In this document: one piece after another, positions 49,896 to 59,581 of the stretch
Position numbering within the stretch: position 1 is the first letter of the stretch
Layout: the number at the start of each line of letters is the position of its first letter
Origin: an uncultured Acetatifactor sp.
Lineage (GTDB): Bacteria; Bacillota; Clostridia; Lachnospirales; Lachnospiraceae
Direction of reading: 5' to 3'
Length of the DNA: 64,000 nt
NCBI GenBank assembly: GCA_910586215.1
Contig: CAJUGH010000018.1
Location: 1 to 64,000 of the forward strand
The notes under the pieces: model-generated
What the model was told of the DNA's origin: nothing
Database searches by the model: none
Seen by the model: only the letters and a program-made list of their open reading frames with translations
Program-made: the position numbers and the translations under genes

Positions 49896-50738
49896 ATGAA
49901 AATCGGAACCTGCGTCAATTTTACATCCATGGAAGACATGCCTGCCAAGCTGGCCCTGCTGCGGGAACACCACTTTGATTCCTGCCAGCTTTTGTCCTGG
50001 AATCCCCGCCTGTGGACAGCGGAAAATGCCCTGCTGCTGCAGGAGATGCTGCAAGAATATGGCATCACCGTGTCTGCCTTCTGGTGCGGCTGGGAAGGAC
50101 CGGTGGTGTGGAATTTCTATGACGGCCAGATCACCCTGGGACTGGTACCCCCGGAGTACCGCCAGATGCGCATCTGCAATCTCATAGACGGGGCTGATTT
50201 TGCCCACAGGCTGGGCATCACCGATGTGGTGACACACATGGGCTTTATCCCGGAGAACCCCAATGACCCCAATTTCAACGGCTTCTGTGTGGCTGTCCGC
50301 ACCGTGGCACGGCACCTTAAGGCCAATGGGCAGTACCTGCTGTTCGAGACTGGACAGGAGACCCCCGTGACCATGCTGCGCTGTTTTGAGAAGGTAGGTT
50401 GTGACAACCTGGGGGTCAACCTGGACACGGCTAACCTGATCCTCTACGGCAAGGCAAACCCCGTGGATGCCCTGGAAGTGTTCGGAACCTATGTACGCAA
50501 TATCCACGCCAAGGACGGACGCTACCCGGTAAACGGCCATGACCTGGGACAGGAGACCCGCATCGGGGAAGGCAAAGTGGATTTCCGTGCCCTCTTTGCC
50601 CGGCTCCACGAACTGGGCTATGACTCCTACGTGACCATAGAACGGGAGATCGATGGCAGTGAGCAGATCCGGGATATCCTGGCTTCCAGGGAATACCTGG
50701 CACAGATCATTGAGGAAATATATGGTACAAAATGCTGA
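49896..50738 (+). CDS. Sugar phosphate isomerase/epimerase (TIM barrel)
   Basis: This 280-residue protein has the xylose isomerase-like barrel. Metal-site patterns include LLFETGQET (Glu), GVNLDTANLILYG (Asp), VRNIHAKDG (His) and SYVTIEREIDG (Glu), close to those of hydroxypyruvate isomerase or tagatose-3-epimerase relatives. GGAGG lies seven bases before the ATG at 49896. It follows the AraC gene by about 150 bases and precedes the Gfo/Idh/MocA gene. The probable role is epimerisation or isomerisation of a keto-sugar. The substrate is unknown. Confidence 0.88.
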   Translation: MKIGTCVNFTSMEDMPAKLALLREHHFDSCQLLSWNPRLWTAENALLLQEMLQEYGITVSAFWCGWEGPVVWNFYDGQITLGLVPPEYRQMRICNLIDGADFAHRLGITDVVTHMGFIPENPNDPNFNGFCVAVRTVARHLKANGQYLLFETGQETPVTMLRCFEKVGCDNLGVNLDTANLILYGKANPVDALEVFGTYVRNIHAKDGRYPVNGHDLGQETRIGEGKVDFRALFARLHELGYDSYVTIEREIDGSEQIRDILASREYLAQIIEEIYGTKC

Positions 50739-50877
50739 GAAAAGCTGCGAAAAAGCACGCAGGGAACGAAAAGGCAATACCAGGAAAAGCCTGGGACTAT
50801 ATTCCGGAAAGATGCAGGACAGGGCATCCGAAAGGCCGCAAAAAATATAGTAGAAAAAGATATGGAGGGAAGAGACG

Positions 50878-51873
50878 ATGACACAGACCATAACCCCACA
50901 GCATCCTATCACAACCCCCGCCGGGTCCAGACTGAAAGTTGGACTGGCAGGTGTGGGCGGCATCAGCGGTGCCCACATCCCCGCCTGGGAATCCATGGAA
51001 GAGACCGATCTGGTAGCCCTCTGTGACATCCGGCAGGAACGTCTGGATCCCTATCCGGGGAAGCATCTTTATACCAGCTTAGACCAGATGCTGGAGCAGG
51101 AAGACCTGGATATCCTGGACATCTGCCTGCCCACTTATCTCCATGCGGACACGGCCATCCAGGCCCTGTCAAAGGGTATCCATGTGCTCTGCGAGAAGCC
51201 TCTTTCCCTCCACGGGACAGATGTGGCCAGGGTCTACGCTGCGGCACAGGAGCATCATGTGCACTTCATGGTGGCACAGGTACTGCGTTTCTGGCCGGAG
51301 TACGAACTGGCCAAGAGCCTCTATGATTCCGGAAAATACGGCAGACTCCTGGCCGCCTCCATGACCCGCCTGGGCAGCTATCCCGCCTGGAGCTGGGACG
51401 GCTGGATGATGGACGAAGCCCGCAGCGGCCTTGTACCCTTTGATCTCCACATCCATGACCTGGATTTCCTGGTATATGCCTTCGGGGTGCCGAAGGATAT
51501 GCAGGTCCACCGCAGCAGAAGGCCTGAACAGGACTACCTGCAGGTGGTGTATGACTATCCTGACTTCTTCGTCACCACCGAGGCCTCCTGGTATGCGGCA
51601 CCTTACCCCTTCGCCTCAGCCTTCCGCTTCCAGTTTGAGCGGGCTATCCTGGCCTGTGAGCACGGGGAATGCACCTTGTATGAGACAGAGGGCGTCATCC
51701 GGAACCTTACCGGGGAAGCCACAGGGGATACCGGCTCCATCAACCTGCCAAAGAGTGATGCCTATGCCAATGAAATCCGGTATTTTACAGACTGTGTCCT
51801 GGAAGGCAGGTTCCCGGATAAGGTAAAACCTGCAGAACTGGAACAGGTCATCGGCCTGTTGAAACGGATTTAA
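50878..51873 (+). CDS. Gfo/Idh/MocA-family oxidoreductase
   Basis: This 331-residue protein has a Rossmann fold (LKVGLAGVGGISGAHIPAW), the EKP motif (HVLCEKPLSLHG) and a catalytic Asp-x3-Asp/His segment (DLHIHDLDFLVYAFG). It belongs to the GFO_IDH_MocA group and would use NAD(P) to oxidise a sugar or polyol. GGAGGG precedes the ATG. It ends the second sugar module, and a hairpin follows at 51921-51955. It is not a close copy of the gene at 44341-45492. Confidence 0.9.
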   Translation: MTQTITPQHPITTPAGSRLKVGLAGVGGISGAHIPAWESMEETDLVALCDIRQERLDPYPGKHLYTSLDQMLEQEDLDILDICLPTYLHADTAIQALSKGIHVLCEKPLSLHGTDVARVYAAAQEHHVHFMVAQVLRFWPEYELAKSLYDSGKYGRLLAASMTRLGSYPAWSWDGWMMDEARSGLVPFDLHIHDLDFLVYAFGVPKDMQVHRSRRPEQDYLQVVYDYPDFFVTTEASWYAAPYPFASAFRFQFERAILACEHGECTLYETEGVIRNLTGEATGDTGSINLPKSDAYANEIRYFTDCVLEGRFPDKVKPAELEQVIGLLKRI

Positions 51874-51920
51874 CATAATGATTCGGACAATTGGCTATAC
51901 CGTTCCGATTTGGCAGCAGT

Positions 51921-51955
51921 TGTAAGGGGGCGATGAAACCGCCCCCTTCCTTACA
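51921..51955 (+). terminator. Terminator-like hairpin after the sugar module
   Basis: TGTAAGGGGGCG pairs with CGCCCCCTTCCTTACA with one bulge and a seven-base loop. A T-run is missing, but the stem is very strong. Positions 51874-52012 hold nothing else. Confidence 0.6.
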
Positions 51956-52012
51956 GTCAATGGCCCATGTACCAAAACAGATGTGCAAGAGAAAAATGGA
52001 TAGAGAACATGT

Positions 52013-52237
52013 TCATAGCTGATACCCACCAATAAAATATCCCCACCGGAATCCGCCCAGCAATTCCATAACAGCCTGGAACAGTCCGTCATAGTCCCCA
52101 GCAATATAGTCCTCCAGGGCATCCGCGGCAGACGACATCCGCCAATAAGACTTGATCTTCCCCATGATAATTGCCTTCATAATAGAATACGGATTGTAGA
52201 TAGAATGGATATAGTCAAAGGAATACCCGTCATACCA
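52013..52237 (-). pseudogene. Fragment of a PF09820-type AAA-ATPase-like gene
   Basis: The minus-strand frame from 52237 reads WYDGYSFDYIHSIYNPYSI, then KSYWRMSSAADALEDYI and GLFQAVMELLGG. This is the characteristic central region after the ATPase domain of PF09820 proteins. It ends at a stop at 52013 (YFIGGYQL) and has neither start nor ATPase nor nuclease domain. It is a relic and is distinct from the deleted gene at 37000-37897. Upstream it joins AT-rich sequence. Confidence 0.8.
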
Positions 52238-52328
52238 CCTCCTTTTCTAAAAATATTATAAAAAAGGAATGCAATATAAAATACTCCAAAAATGACAGCC
52301 ATTTCCCCCAAAAAATCATACATAAAGT

Positions 52329-52358
52329 AAAAAACTGCTGCACTTTTATGCGCAGCAG
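52329..52358 (-). terminator. Rho-independent terminator after the broken response regulator
   Basis: CTGCTGC pairs with GCAGCAG, and on the minus strand the stem is followed by TTTTTT. It lies 83 bases beyond the stop of the response-regulator relic. Confidence 0.85.
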
Positions 52359-52440
52359 CCTGTCCGAAATGCGTCCGTGAGCCCTATGCCACCATCCTGG
52401 TGTCTCATGCCATACCCCGGTGCCCTTCACTGATCCGGTG

Positions 52441-53323
52441 TCATCCCTTCCCCTGTCTCTTTCCTGTACTCCTTGGGGCTGGCCCCTGGATTCCCTCCAG
52501 GTCCCCCACCTCTGCCAACATCAGGAAATATTCGGCGGGAGGGTTCTCCCCTTTTTTCTGCATGCTTTCTATGGACAGCCTGGACAGCACCTCCCCATAC
52601 CTGACACGGAGCTTTTCATTGCGGCCGGAGAGCTTTCCTACCCACTCCCTCTCTTCCATACCCTGGCTGATCAGTATGGTCCGGTTATCCATCGCCGTCC
52701 TGTAGATATATAGGGAGGTATCCCGCAGAAAGTCCCTTCCTTTCTCCTGGAAATCCCCCTGCCCTCCTTCTGCTCCCTGGTCTGCCAGGATGGCCACACA
52801 TACAGGATCTGCTCCAAAGGAGATCCCATACTGCGCCATGCCCTTCTCCAATTCCTGCCTGGACAGGCGGTGAAACAGGATGTCCCTAAGCAGTTCTTCC
52901 CTTGCCACATCCTCCTGGGCATTGTGCAGAATCTGTTCCTGCCTCTGCCTGTCAAGTGCTTCCCACACCTTCCGCATACAGCAGAGGAGTTCATCCTCAT
53001 CAACCGGCTTCAGCAGATATTCCTCCACCCCTAGGGATATAGCCGATTTTGCAAACTCAAACTCTGAATATCCTGTCAAGATGATGAAATGGCCGCTAAA
53101 TCCCGCTCTCCCTGCCGCTGTGGATCAGTTCCAGCCCACTGATGCCCGGCATCTTAATGTCCACCAGAACCAGATCCGGACGATCCGCAAGCAGCTTCTC
53201 CAGACCATCCCGCCCGTCCACGCCATCTTCACACAGTCCGAAGCCTTCTGCTTCCCAGTCCATCAGATCCCGGAGTCCCCATCTGACAATGGATTCATCG
53301 TCAATGATCATCGCTTTGTACAT
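52441..53323 (-). pseudogene. YesN-type response regulator, frameshifted and truncated
   Basis: The receiver domain starts MYKAMIIDDESIVRWGLRDL (phospho-site segment DLVLVDIKMPG). The frame stops at SGRESGI near 53098. One base less there would join GHFIILTGYSEFEFAK and LLKPVDEDELL in the next frame, so a single T insertion (ATTT) breaks the gene. The second frame runs to 52441 but ends without the AraC DNA-binding domain that YesN proteins have, so the 3' end is also lost. The start overlaps the end of the kinase relic. The terminator is intact. Confidence 0.88.
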
Positions 53324-54012
53324 AAGGTTCACCACACCTTTCCGGCAGGAAGATATTCACTTCCGTGTACTCCCCTTCCACACTGTCGATCTTCACACCA
53401 TATGCCCGTCCATATCGCAGCCGTACCCGCTGGTGGACATTGGCCACTCCGATGTGACGGCCTTTTTCATCGTAACGGTTCAATCGCTGCCGCATCTCTT
53501 CCAACTTTCCTGCCGGAATACCCAGGCCATCATCCCTGACTGACAGTACCACCTTGTGGTCTGCCCCTTCCTCTGCCATGCGGGAGCTGATCCAGATATT
53601 CCCCCTGCCTCCATTTCTTCTGTCACCTTCAGAAAACGGGAATTCTCCATCAATGTATCATTGTCCACATAGATGTTCGCCCAGTCGATGATGTCATTCT
53701 GATACTCCGTATAATCCCTAAAACCGGTATATGCCCTGTAATCGTCCACTACATTCTGATAATTTTCATATTGTCTTGCAGCGATAGTCTCCAGCCCGGT
53801 ATCAAAGTAAAAATATTTTGTCACTGTGCTGACCTTGGAAAATGTCTCCTCTGCCTGGCCTGCCCGATCAGGATCCGGGCAGGCCCGTGAACCAGATACA
53901 GGCAGATCAAGATCATGGGTAGCACACCGCCCAGTATATAGATCAGCAACAGCCGGTACCACAGCCGCATCCCAGTGACATGGTCGAAAAATCTTTTTAT
54001 CTTCTTCCTCAT
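53301..54012 (-). pseudogene. YesM-type sensor histidine kinase with a large internal deletion
   Basis: The N-terminal end is intact: MRKKIKRFFDHVTGMRLWYR and a first span (LLLIYILGGVLPMILICLYL). At about 53850 the frame shifts into GQAEETFSKVSTVTKYFYF and DDYRAYTGFRDYTEYQNDI, a sensor (Cache-like) segment. At about 53605 it joins NIWISSRMAEEG and VLSVRDDGLGIP in a third frame, the end of the ATPase domain. The rest of the sensor, the HAMP, the His-box and the N-box are gone, about 350 residues. The gene cannot make a kinase. It pairs with the regulator relic downstream. Confidence 0.88.
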
Positions 54013-54292
54013 GCCGCTTCCCTGTGCTTCCTGTATACAAAATGTCATATTCGTTATGCAAGAAAAATGTATCTTATTCCCTGTGGGTTCGTCAAGGATT
54101 TGTTACTTTTCACGGCCCTGCCGTGAAAGCAACAAGGATTTCTCTTCTTTCCCTTGCCATCTTGCATTTGTCTGCTGTAAAATGGGACTGGCAGGAACAG
54201 CACCCGAAGAACCTTATACCAGCCGGACAATGGTCCGTCCGGCACGGCAAGGACGCTGCCTGTACGAAGAAACGGACAGGAGGAATCATCCC

Positions 54293-54910
54293 ATGAAAGT
54301 CTTACTGATCAATGGAAGCCCCCGTGTGGGCGGCAACACATCCATTGCCTTAAAGGAAATGGAAAGTATCTTCACAAAAGAGGGAATAGAGACGGAGACC
54401 ATCCAGATTGGAACCAGGGACATCCGGGGATGCATTGCCTGCGGACAATGCGCCGGGAAGGGAAAATGTGTCTTTGATGATATTGTAAATGAAGTGGCGC
54501 CCAAATTCCAGGCCTGCGACGGGCTGGTGGTTGGTTCTCCTGTGTATTATGCCTCTGCCAATGCCACCCTGGTAGCCTTCCTCACCAGGCTCTTCTACAG
54601 CACCCCTTTTGACAAAGCCATGAAGGTGGGGGCTGCCGTGGCCGTGGCCAGAAGGGGCGGACTGTCCTCCACTTTCGATGAACTGAACAAATTCTTCACC
54701 ATCAGCGGTATGCCTATTGCCTCCAGCCAGTACTGGAACAGTGTCCATGGCAGGCTGCCAGGCGAGGCCCTCCAGGATGAGGAAGGACTGCAGACCATGC
54801 GCACCCTGGCCAGGAACATGACATTCCTCATGAAGAGCATTGCACTGGGGAAGGAAGCCTATGGGCTGCCAGAGACCGAAGCGCATCTGTGGAGTCATTT
54901 TGTCCGTTGA
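54293..54910 (+). CDS. NAD(P)H-dependent flavoprotein oxidoreductase (flavodoxin fold)
   Basis: This 205-residue protein starts KVLLINGSPRVGGNTSIALK, the flavin phosphate loop of the iron-sulfur flavoprotein/NADPH-dependent FMN reductase family. IRGCIACGQCAGKGKCVFDD gives the cysteine loop, and GSPVYYASANATLVAFLTRL the second flavin loop. AGGAGG lies nine bases before the ATG. The length and motifs are complete, so it appears functional in spite of the broken genes around it. Its 3' end overlaps the convergent eutH gene by 16 bases. Confidence 0.9.
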   Translation: MKVLLINGSPRVGGNTSIALKEMESIFTKEGIETETIQIGTRDIRGCIACGQCAGKGKCVFDDIVNEVAPKFQACDGLVVGSPVYYASANATLVAFLTRLFYSTPFDKAMKVGAAVAVARRGGLSSTFDELNKFFTISGMPIASSQYWNSVHGRLPGEALQDEEGLQTMRTLARNMTFLMKSIALGKEAYGLPETEAHLWSHFVR

Positions 54911-55935
54911 CCGGTACTGTTTTGGCCGGACCTTGTCGCCCAGCCGGCATGGAGACAAGCAGATTTCTTCAAGCGCCCGCTATCCGCATATCCGCTCCCA
55001 AAAAGCAGGCTTAAGACCACCGCCGCTGCTGCGCCGCTCACCTTGCCGCACAGCAGTGCCGGCAGCATTCCTGGTTCCGTACCAACAGTGAATCCCACCA
55101 GCATGCCTGTCAGGCCCCCGGCATCCATGCCCAGTTTCTTCCCCAGCCAGGTAAAAGGTTTCTCCAGCAGCCTGCGCAGAAGTTCCGCAACGGGAAGGCT
55201 TCCCAGCAGGACAATGGCGATGGAAGACACCACCTCCATGGCCTCCTCCAAGGGTGCCAGGCCCGGCAGGATATGCCACCCGCACAGATATTCCACTGCT
55301 GCTGCCACCAGCCCCACTGTGACCACAAGACGGATCCCCTCTGCCAGGATACAGAACCCCTTCACCATCTGCCGGGGAATCTTCCACAGTCCCAGCAGCA
55401 ACAGCAATGCGGCGACAGTAACTGGCAGGTTCTGGTGCAGGCATTCCCACACAGACAGCCCTGCCAGGAGACCGCCTGTCACCAGTCCCACCGGCATGGC
55501 CGCCAGCCCCAGCATGATCCCCCTGGCAAGGAATCCCCGGTCTTCCTTGCGTATCATGCCCATTCCCACAGGAATGGTAAATACCAGGGTGCAGCCGAAG
55601 ATGGCAGCCACCACGATTCCCGCATAGCTGCCGATCCTGCCATCCAGCGCCAGTTCCTTCGCCAGCTGGTATCCTCCCATGTCTATGGCCAGGATGCTTC
55701 CGAACATGGCCGGATCCACCCCCATGGCCCGGTAGACGGGCACCACTACCTGTCCCAGCATATCTGCCAGCACCGGGGCCAGGCAGATCATCCCCGCCAT
55801 GGACAGGGCCATGGGGCCAAGCAGCCGGAATCCTTCCTCAAATTTGTCCCCATAGCCGAATTTATTCCCCAGGATCCGGTCTGCCCCTCCTAACAGGACG
55901 CCAGCCGCCATCACCATCATCAGTACTTGGTTCAT
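54895..55935 (-). pseudogene. eutH: EutH-like ethanolamine permease with an internal deletion
   Basis: The first 275 residues match EutH. There is MMVMAAGVLLGGADRILGNK, GYGDKFEEGFRLLGPMALSM, and AIDMGGYQLAKELA, followed by the usual spans. After GGLTGM (about 55100) the sequence jumps to GFTVGTEPGMLPALLCGK, which is the end of EutH. The stretch of about 38 residues with the ANNIPMFGMxKDMD-like signature is absent, and the frame is kept. The last 20 residues read into convergent DNA. The other eut genes are not near. The protein could still insert into the membrane but is unlikely to transport ethanolamine. Confidence 0.75.
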
Positions 55936-55999
55936 CCCTGTACTCCCCTGCCCGTCTCAGTGGGTTTTTCCTTCTTCACCCCGTACGGACCTTCTTTTT

Positions 56000-56668
56000 T
56001 TATTCCACCACAGGCACATGGCTGTAGTCAAATCCGCAATGTTCCAGGAACTGTCTGGCAATGATGGTGGCACCGATCTGGTTGGGGTGTACCCTGTCCC
56101 AGGCCACATAGGCCGAATGCCTGTGCTGGAAATATCCGTCAAAAGCACCCTGTGTGTCTACCAGGATGCATCCATGCTTCTGGGCCAGCTTCTTGCACAC
56201 TGCCCCATATTCATCCATTCTCTTCCGCATGGGATCCTCCTGGTTGGGTTCCATATAGTACGGGGTGATAAGGAAGATTCCCTTCACCTTTTCCTTGACC
56301 GTGAGGATCATTTTCTCCAGGTTCGCCTCGTACTCCTGCGGCAGCACACAGATCTCCGGTATGGCAGGACAGTCGAACTGCCTCCACACATCATTGATAC
56401 CGATACAGACAGACACCCAGTCCGGTTCTAAGCTGACCACGTCCTGGTCAAACCGTCCCAGCAGGTCCCGGCTGGTATTGCCGGATATGCCGGAGTTCGT
56501 CACCCGGATCTTCACCTCCGGGTACCATGCGCTGAGCATGTTCTCCACTACCCGCACATATCCGTGCCCCAGATTGTCAAACAGTCCTTCCCCCACTGGC
56601 TGGGCGCTTCCCATGTCTGTCACGGAATCCCCCGCGAATACAATCCTGTCCATATTTTCAAATAGCAT
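56000..56668 (-). CDS. SGNH/GDSL-family hydrolase
   Basis: This 222-residue enzyme has the four SGNH blocks: FAGDSVTDMG (nucleophile Ser), NSGISGNTSRDLL (Gly), VCIGINDVWR (Asn) and WDRVHPNQIGA (Asp and His). No signal peptide is present, so it is cytoplasmic. It belongs to the group of acyl-sugar esterases related to rhamnogalacturonan acetylesterase and TesA-like enzymes. It would remove acetyl groups from imported oligosaccharides. AGGAGAG precedes the ATG. It lies after the toroid protein gene and appears intact. Its length fits the family. Confidence 0.88.
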   Translation of the reverse strand: MLFENMDRIVFAGDSVTDMGSAQPVGEGLFDNLGHGYVRVVENMLSAWYPEVKIRVTNSGISGNTSRDLLGRFDQDVVSLEPDWVSVCIGINDVWRQFDCPAIPEICVLPQEYEANLEKMILTVKEKVKGIFLITPYYMEPNQEDPMRKRMDEYGAVCKKLAQKHGCILVDTQGAFDGYFQHRHSAYVAWDRVHPNQIGATIIARQFLEHCGFDYSHVPVVE

Positions 56669-56788
56669 GGTCTCTCCTCTCTGTCCCTCCGGACCCCAGG
56701 CGCCTGTTCCCCATTTCTGGTTTCTGCTTCCTGCACCTTTATCCTACTACGCCCTGTGTACTTTCACAAGCATCTTTTCCAAACTTTT

Positions 56789-58261
56789 CTAAAGGATTTT
56801 CAGACAACACCATTCCCCCTTTATATCTTCTGTATCTATCTCACCTTGTATCTCCTGTGCCTGGAATCCAGGGGACAGATTAAATATTTCTCTTTTTCCC
56901 AGCAGCGGTCCTGCCTGGATCCTGACTTCCAACTCCCCCTGGAACTGCTTCCCTCCTGGTCTGATAACAGGCAGGGACAGAACCCAGCGTCCTTGCAGAC
57001 CCTCTTTTTCCTGTACCCTGCCCTTTATTCTTACTGCATCCCTTTCAAACAGATAATCCAATTCTATCCTTGTCTCCCTGCCGTTTTCTGCCCTTAAGAC
57101 ATTCCCCTCCTTGTCTGCCAGTCCTGTGACGACCCTGATCCGGTTCCTTCCCTCTGCCCTCATATCAGCAGTCTCTGTCAGCCAATATTCCACCATACCT
57201 GCAGCCACCACCGGGCCATAAGAAGGGTGCCACAAAAGGGAAATCGTCCCTCCCATTGTGTGTCCCCCCTGCCCACTCTCCCAGCCATATCCTGTGACAT
57301 CTGCCAGGAACCCTCCTGTCTGAACCCGGAAGGTATGTACTTCTGGATAGTAGAATATCCCCGTTTCTTTTTCCGTTGGAAGCTTCTGTGCCTCCCAGCT
57401 CTCCACCCCATAATCCGGCACGGCAGCCAGGCCCTTTGCATGACAGAACGTATGGTGGATACAGGCATCCTCCCCATGATCCGCATAGTCCGGCCCGCCA
57501 TAGAGCAGTCCGTTTCTGGTACATTGCCTAAGCAGCTGCACATTCCGATACGCCGCCTCCAGAAAAAGGGGCTTGTCTGTTCCCCACAGACCGTATCCCC
57601 ACTGGCAACCATCCGTGGTCCTGCTTCCCCAATAGCTCCACTTGTAATTCCTGGTTCCAAAACTATTATCGATCCCTCCATCCGGAAGTACAAACAGAAG
57701 GTGATTTTCCATCTGTCTCTCTACCCACTCCAGGGCCTCTGTGTCCTGCATGGCACGACTGTACAGAAGCAGGGAGGGAAGGCTCTCATCCACATTATAA
57801 CCGATATCCACAGGCCTGTTGCCGCGGCTATCCTGCCCGCCTATGGAACCTCCTTCCCCACATAGAAGCCCGCTCACTCCCACCTGCTGCCGGCATAAGC
57901 AGAAGAGTGTCTCTGCCTGCCTTGTATATTGTGTTTTTCCATATTTCCCACCGAGAAGTGCCAGCAAGGCAGCACCTGCCGCAAAATAGTTTAAATTAGT
58001 GGGATACCCAGGTACAATATTTTTATATACCCATTCCCCGGCCCTGGCAAGTCTGTCTTCCATGGCTCTCCTCTCCCTGTCCTCCAGGATTCTCCCATGC
58101 TTTTCCAGAGTCTCATAAAGCGCCATTGCCTGGAATACTGTAATACCCCTCCAGCTACTCTGGGCGTCATTATAAAATCCACCATCCTGACAGAGCAAAT
58201 GTTCCCCCCACCGAAATACCCTTACCGCTCCTTCCAGGTAAGTCCTGCAGGAGTTCCTCAT
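56789..58261 (-). CDS. Alpha/alpha-toroid polysaccharide-degradation-like protein, N-terminus probably frameshifted
   Basis: The 490-residue sequence looks like an alpha-helical toroid (GGFYNDAQSSWRGITVFQ, WVYKNIVPGYPTNLNYFA), followed by beta-strands, as in heparinase-type lyases and GH88/105-like proteins. I cannot assign a family. GGAG lies seven bases before the ATG at 58261. However a second frame starts at 58370 (MTGEEGSVWEKVFG, translationally coupled to the upstream relic) and shifts into this one near 58260. A one-base frameshift is likely, and the true protein would begin at 58370. It lies downstream of the GH95 relic and may have been part of that locus. Confidence 0.65.
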   Translation of the reverse strand: MRNSCRTYLEGAVRVFRWGEHLLCQDGGFYNDAQSSWRGITVFQAMALYETLEKHGRILEDRERRAMEDRLARAGEWVYKNIVPGYPTNLNYFAAGAALLALLGGKYGKTQYTRQAETLFCLCRQQVGVSGLLCGEGGSIGGQDSRGNRPVDIGYNVDESLPSLLLYSRAMQDTEALEWVERQMENHLLFVLPDGGIDNSFGTRNYKWSYWGSRTTDGCQWGYGLWGTDKPLFLEAAYRNVQLLRQCTRNGLLYGGPDYADHGEDACIHHTFCHAKGLAAVPDYGVESWEAQKLPTEKETGIFYYPEVHTFRVQTGGFLADVTGYGWESGQGGHTMGGTISLLWHPSYGPVVAAGMVEYWLTETADMRAEGRNRIRVVTGLADKEGNVLRAENGRETRIELDYLFERDAVRIKGRVQEKEGLQGRWVLSLPVIRPGGKQFQGELEVRIQAGPLLGKREIFNLSPGFQAQEIQGEIDTEDIKGEWCCLKIL

Positions 58262-58366
58262 ATTCCTTCTCCACTTTTTCTCTTTCCCGTATCAAAGATT
58301 CTTCCTCCTCCCAACTTATTTGCCCTGTTCCGAATACCTTTTCCCAGACACTGCCTTCTTCTCCCG

Positions 58367-59212
58367 TCATGACATATCCATCTGCCTGTCATAAAATGTA
58401 TAGCGATTTTTCCCCGGCGCTGTCATGATCCTTTCCTCAAAATCTCCTATAAAAACAGAAATCTCTTTCTGCTCCTTCCCTTTTAAAACCAGTTCTATGA
58501 CCATTCCTTTGTCTTTTTCCTGCTTCCAGGACAATTCTGCCTCCATTCCTGTCCTGGTTCCCACACCAGTGATGCTTCCTGCCTTCCATTCCTTTGGCCT
58601 GCCCGGAAGCAGACGCAGATATCCATCGCCTGACTGAAGCAGCATTTCAGTAATTCCGGCCGTTATCCCAAAATTCCCATCGATCTGCACCGATGGACAA
58701 GAGCAGAACAAATTCGGACAAATGCCGCCGCCATCCACACTTTTATCTGGATCCCTTTCCAGGGTCACATGCATAAAGCGATGGAGCAGCCGTCCTGCCA
58801 TACTGCCATCCCCCAGCCTGGCCCACACTCCTGTTTTCCAGGCCAGGCTCCATCCGGTTCCCTCATTTCCCCGCAGTTCCATGGAACGTCTTACGGCCCT
58901 GCACAGACGCCTGTCTCTCCAGTCTATATCATTTCCAGGATATAGACCGTGTAAATGCGATATATTCTCGTTGTTTTTCTGGACCTCTTCATACTCTTCC
59001 TCCCATTCCAGCAGCTGCCCCCGGGAACCGATCCGATATTCCGGAAGCATGGGAAGCAGATCCCCGATCCGGTTGTACAGGGACACATCTCCTTTTCCAG
59101 CCGGCACATCGCCTGTTGCAATTGCCATATCCAGCTTCTGGGTAAAAGCGCTGGCATCTCCAGGTACTCCCAGGTATTCCACCTTGATATAGGGGTAGAG
59201 ATCTTCAAACAA
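58367..59212 (-). pseudogene. Fused relic: solute-binding protein piece joined to GH95 fucosidase C-terminus
   Basis: The first 38 codons (59212-59099; FEDLYPYIKVEYLGVPGDAS, AFTQKLDMAIATGDVP) come from the middle of an extracellular sugar-binding protein. The frame then continues directly into the C-terminal part of a GH95 alpha-L-fucosidase: YRIGSRGQLLEW, HISHLHGLYPG, ELRGNEGTGWSLAWK, QIDGNFGITAGITEMLLQS. The N-terminal half of GH95 with its catalytic Glu is missing, as is most of the binding protein. This is a deletion scar joining two genes in frame, not a known natural fusion. Confidence 0.85.
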
Positions 59213-59221
59213 TTGTAATTC

Positions 59222-59343
59222 TGCAGGCTCAACAGGAAAACCTTGATCATAGGATATCCATAGATACCCAGGATCAGCAGCACAGATGGCAGCAGAAGCA
59301 GATATGGAATCAGTCTTCGTGTCCTACTTGTATTTCTTCTCAT
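59222..59343 (-). pseudogene. N-terminal relic of a carbohydrate ABC permease
   Basis: A good ribosome site (AAGGAGG) precedes MRRNTSRTRRLIPYLLLLPS, continuing LILGIYGYPMIKVFLLSLQN. This is the first span and loop typical of MalF-type permeases. After about 40 codons the permease ends at ATTACAA and the binding-protein piece begins. The order permease, binding protein, fucosidase shows that this was a fucoside transport and hydrolysis locus now reduced to scars. Positions 59344-59581 hold no gene. Confidence 0.82.
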
Positions 59344-59581
59344 CTTCCCACCTCCTTCTGGCGAAAAAGATATTCTGTAAAATATGTGCCAACAGCCGGC
59401 TTGGCTTTCTGATAGATGCATTATACGGAAAACCCATATCCAATACGATTCAATAATCTTCGTACCACTTTCAAAAAAACGCTGTCCGGCCCCTTTTGTC
59501 TTCCTTTTCCAGTCGAAATGGATATAATAAAGCTAACAGGCCCGTGAGGATATCGTTATCCTATGGCAAAAGGAGAGGCAT

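Noticed and set aside
49695..51029. 444-codon minus-strand frame
   Set aside because: It is antisense to the AraC, isomerase and Gfo/Idh/MocA genes, all of which have clear motifs.
51895..52122. 75-residue minus-strand gene
   Set aside because: Another frame on the same strand carries the PF09820 match, so this frame is a shadow.
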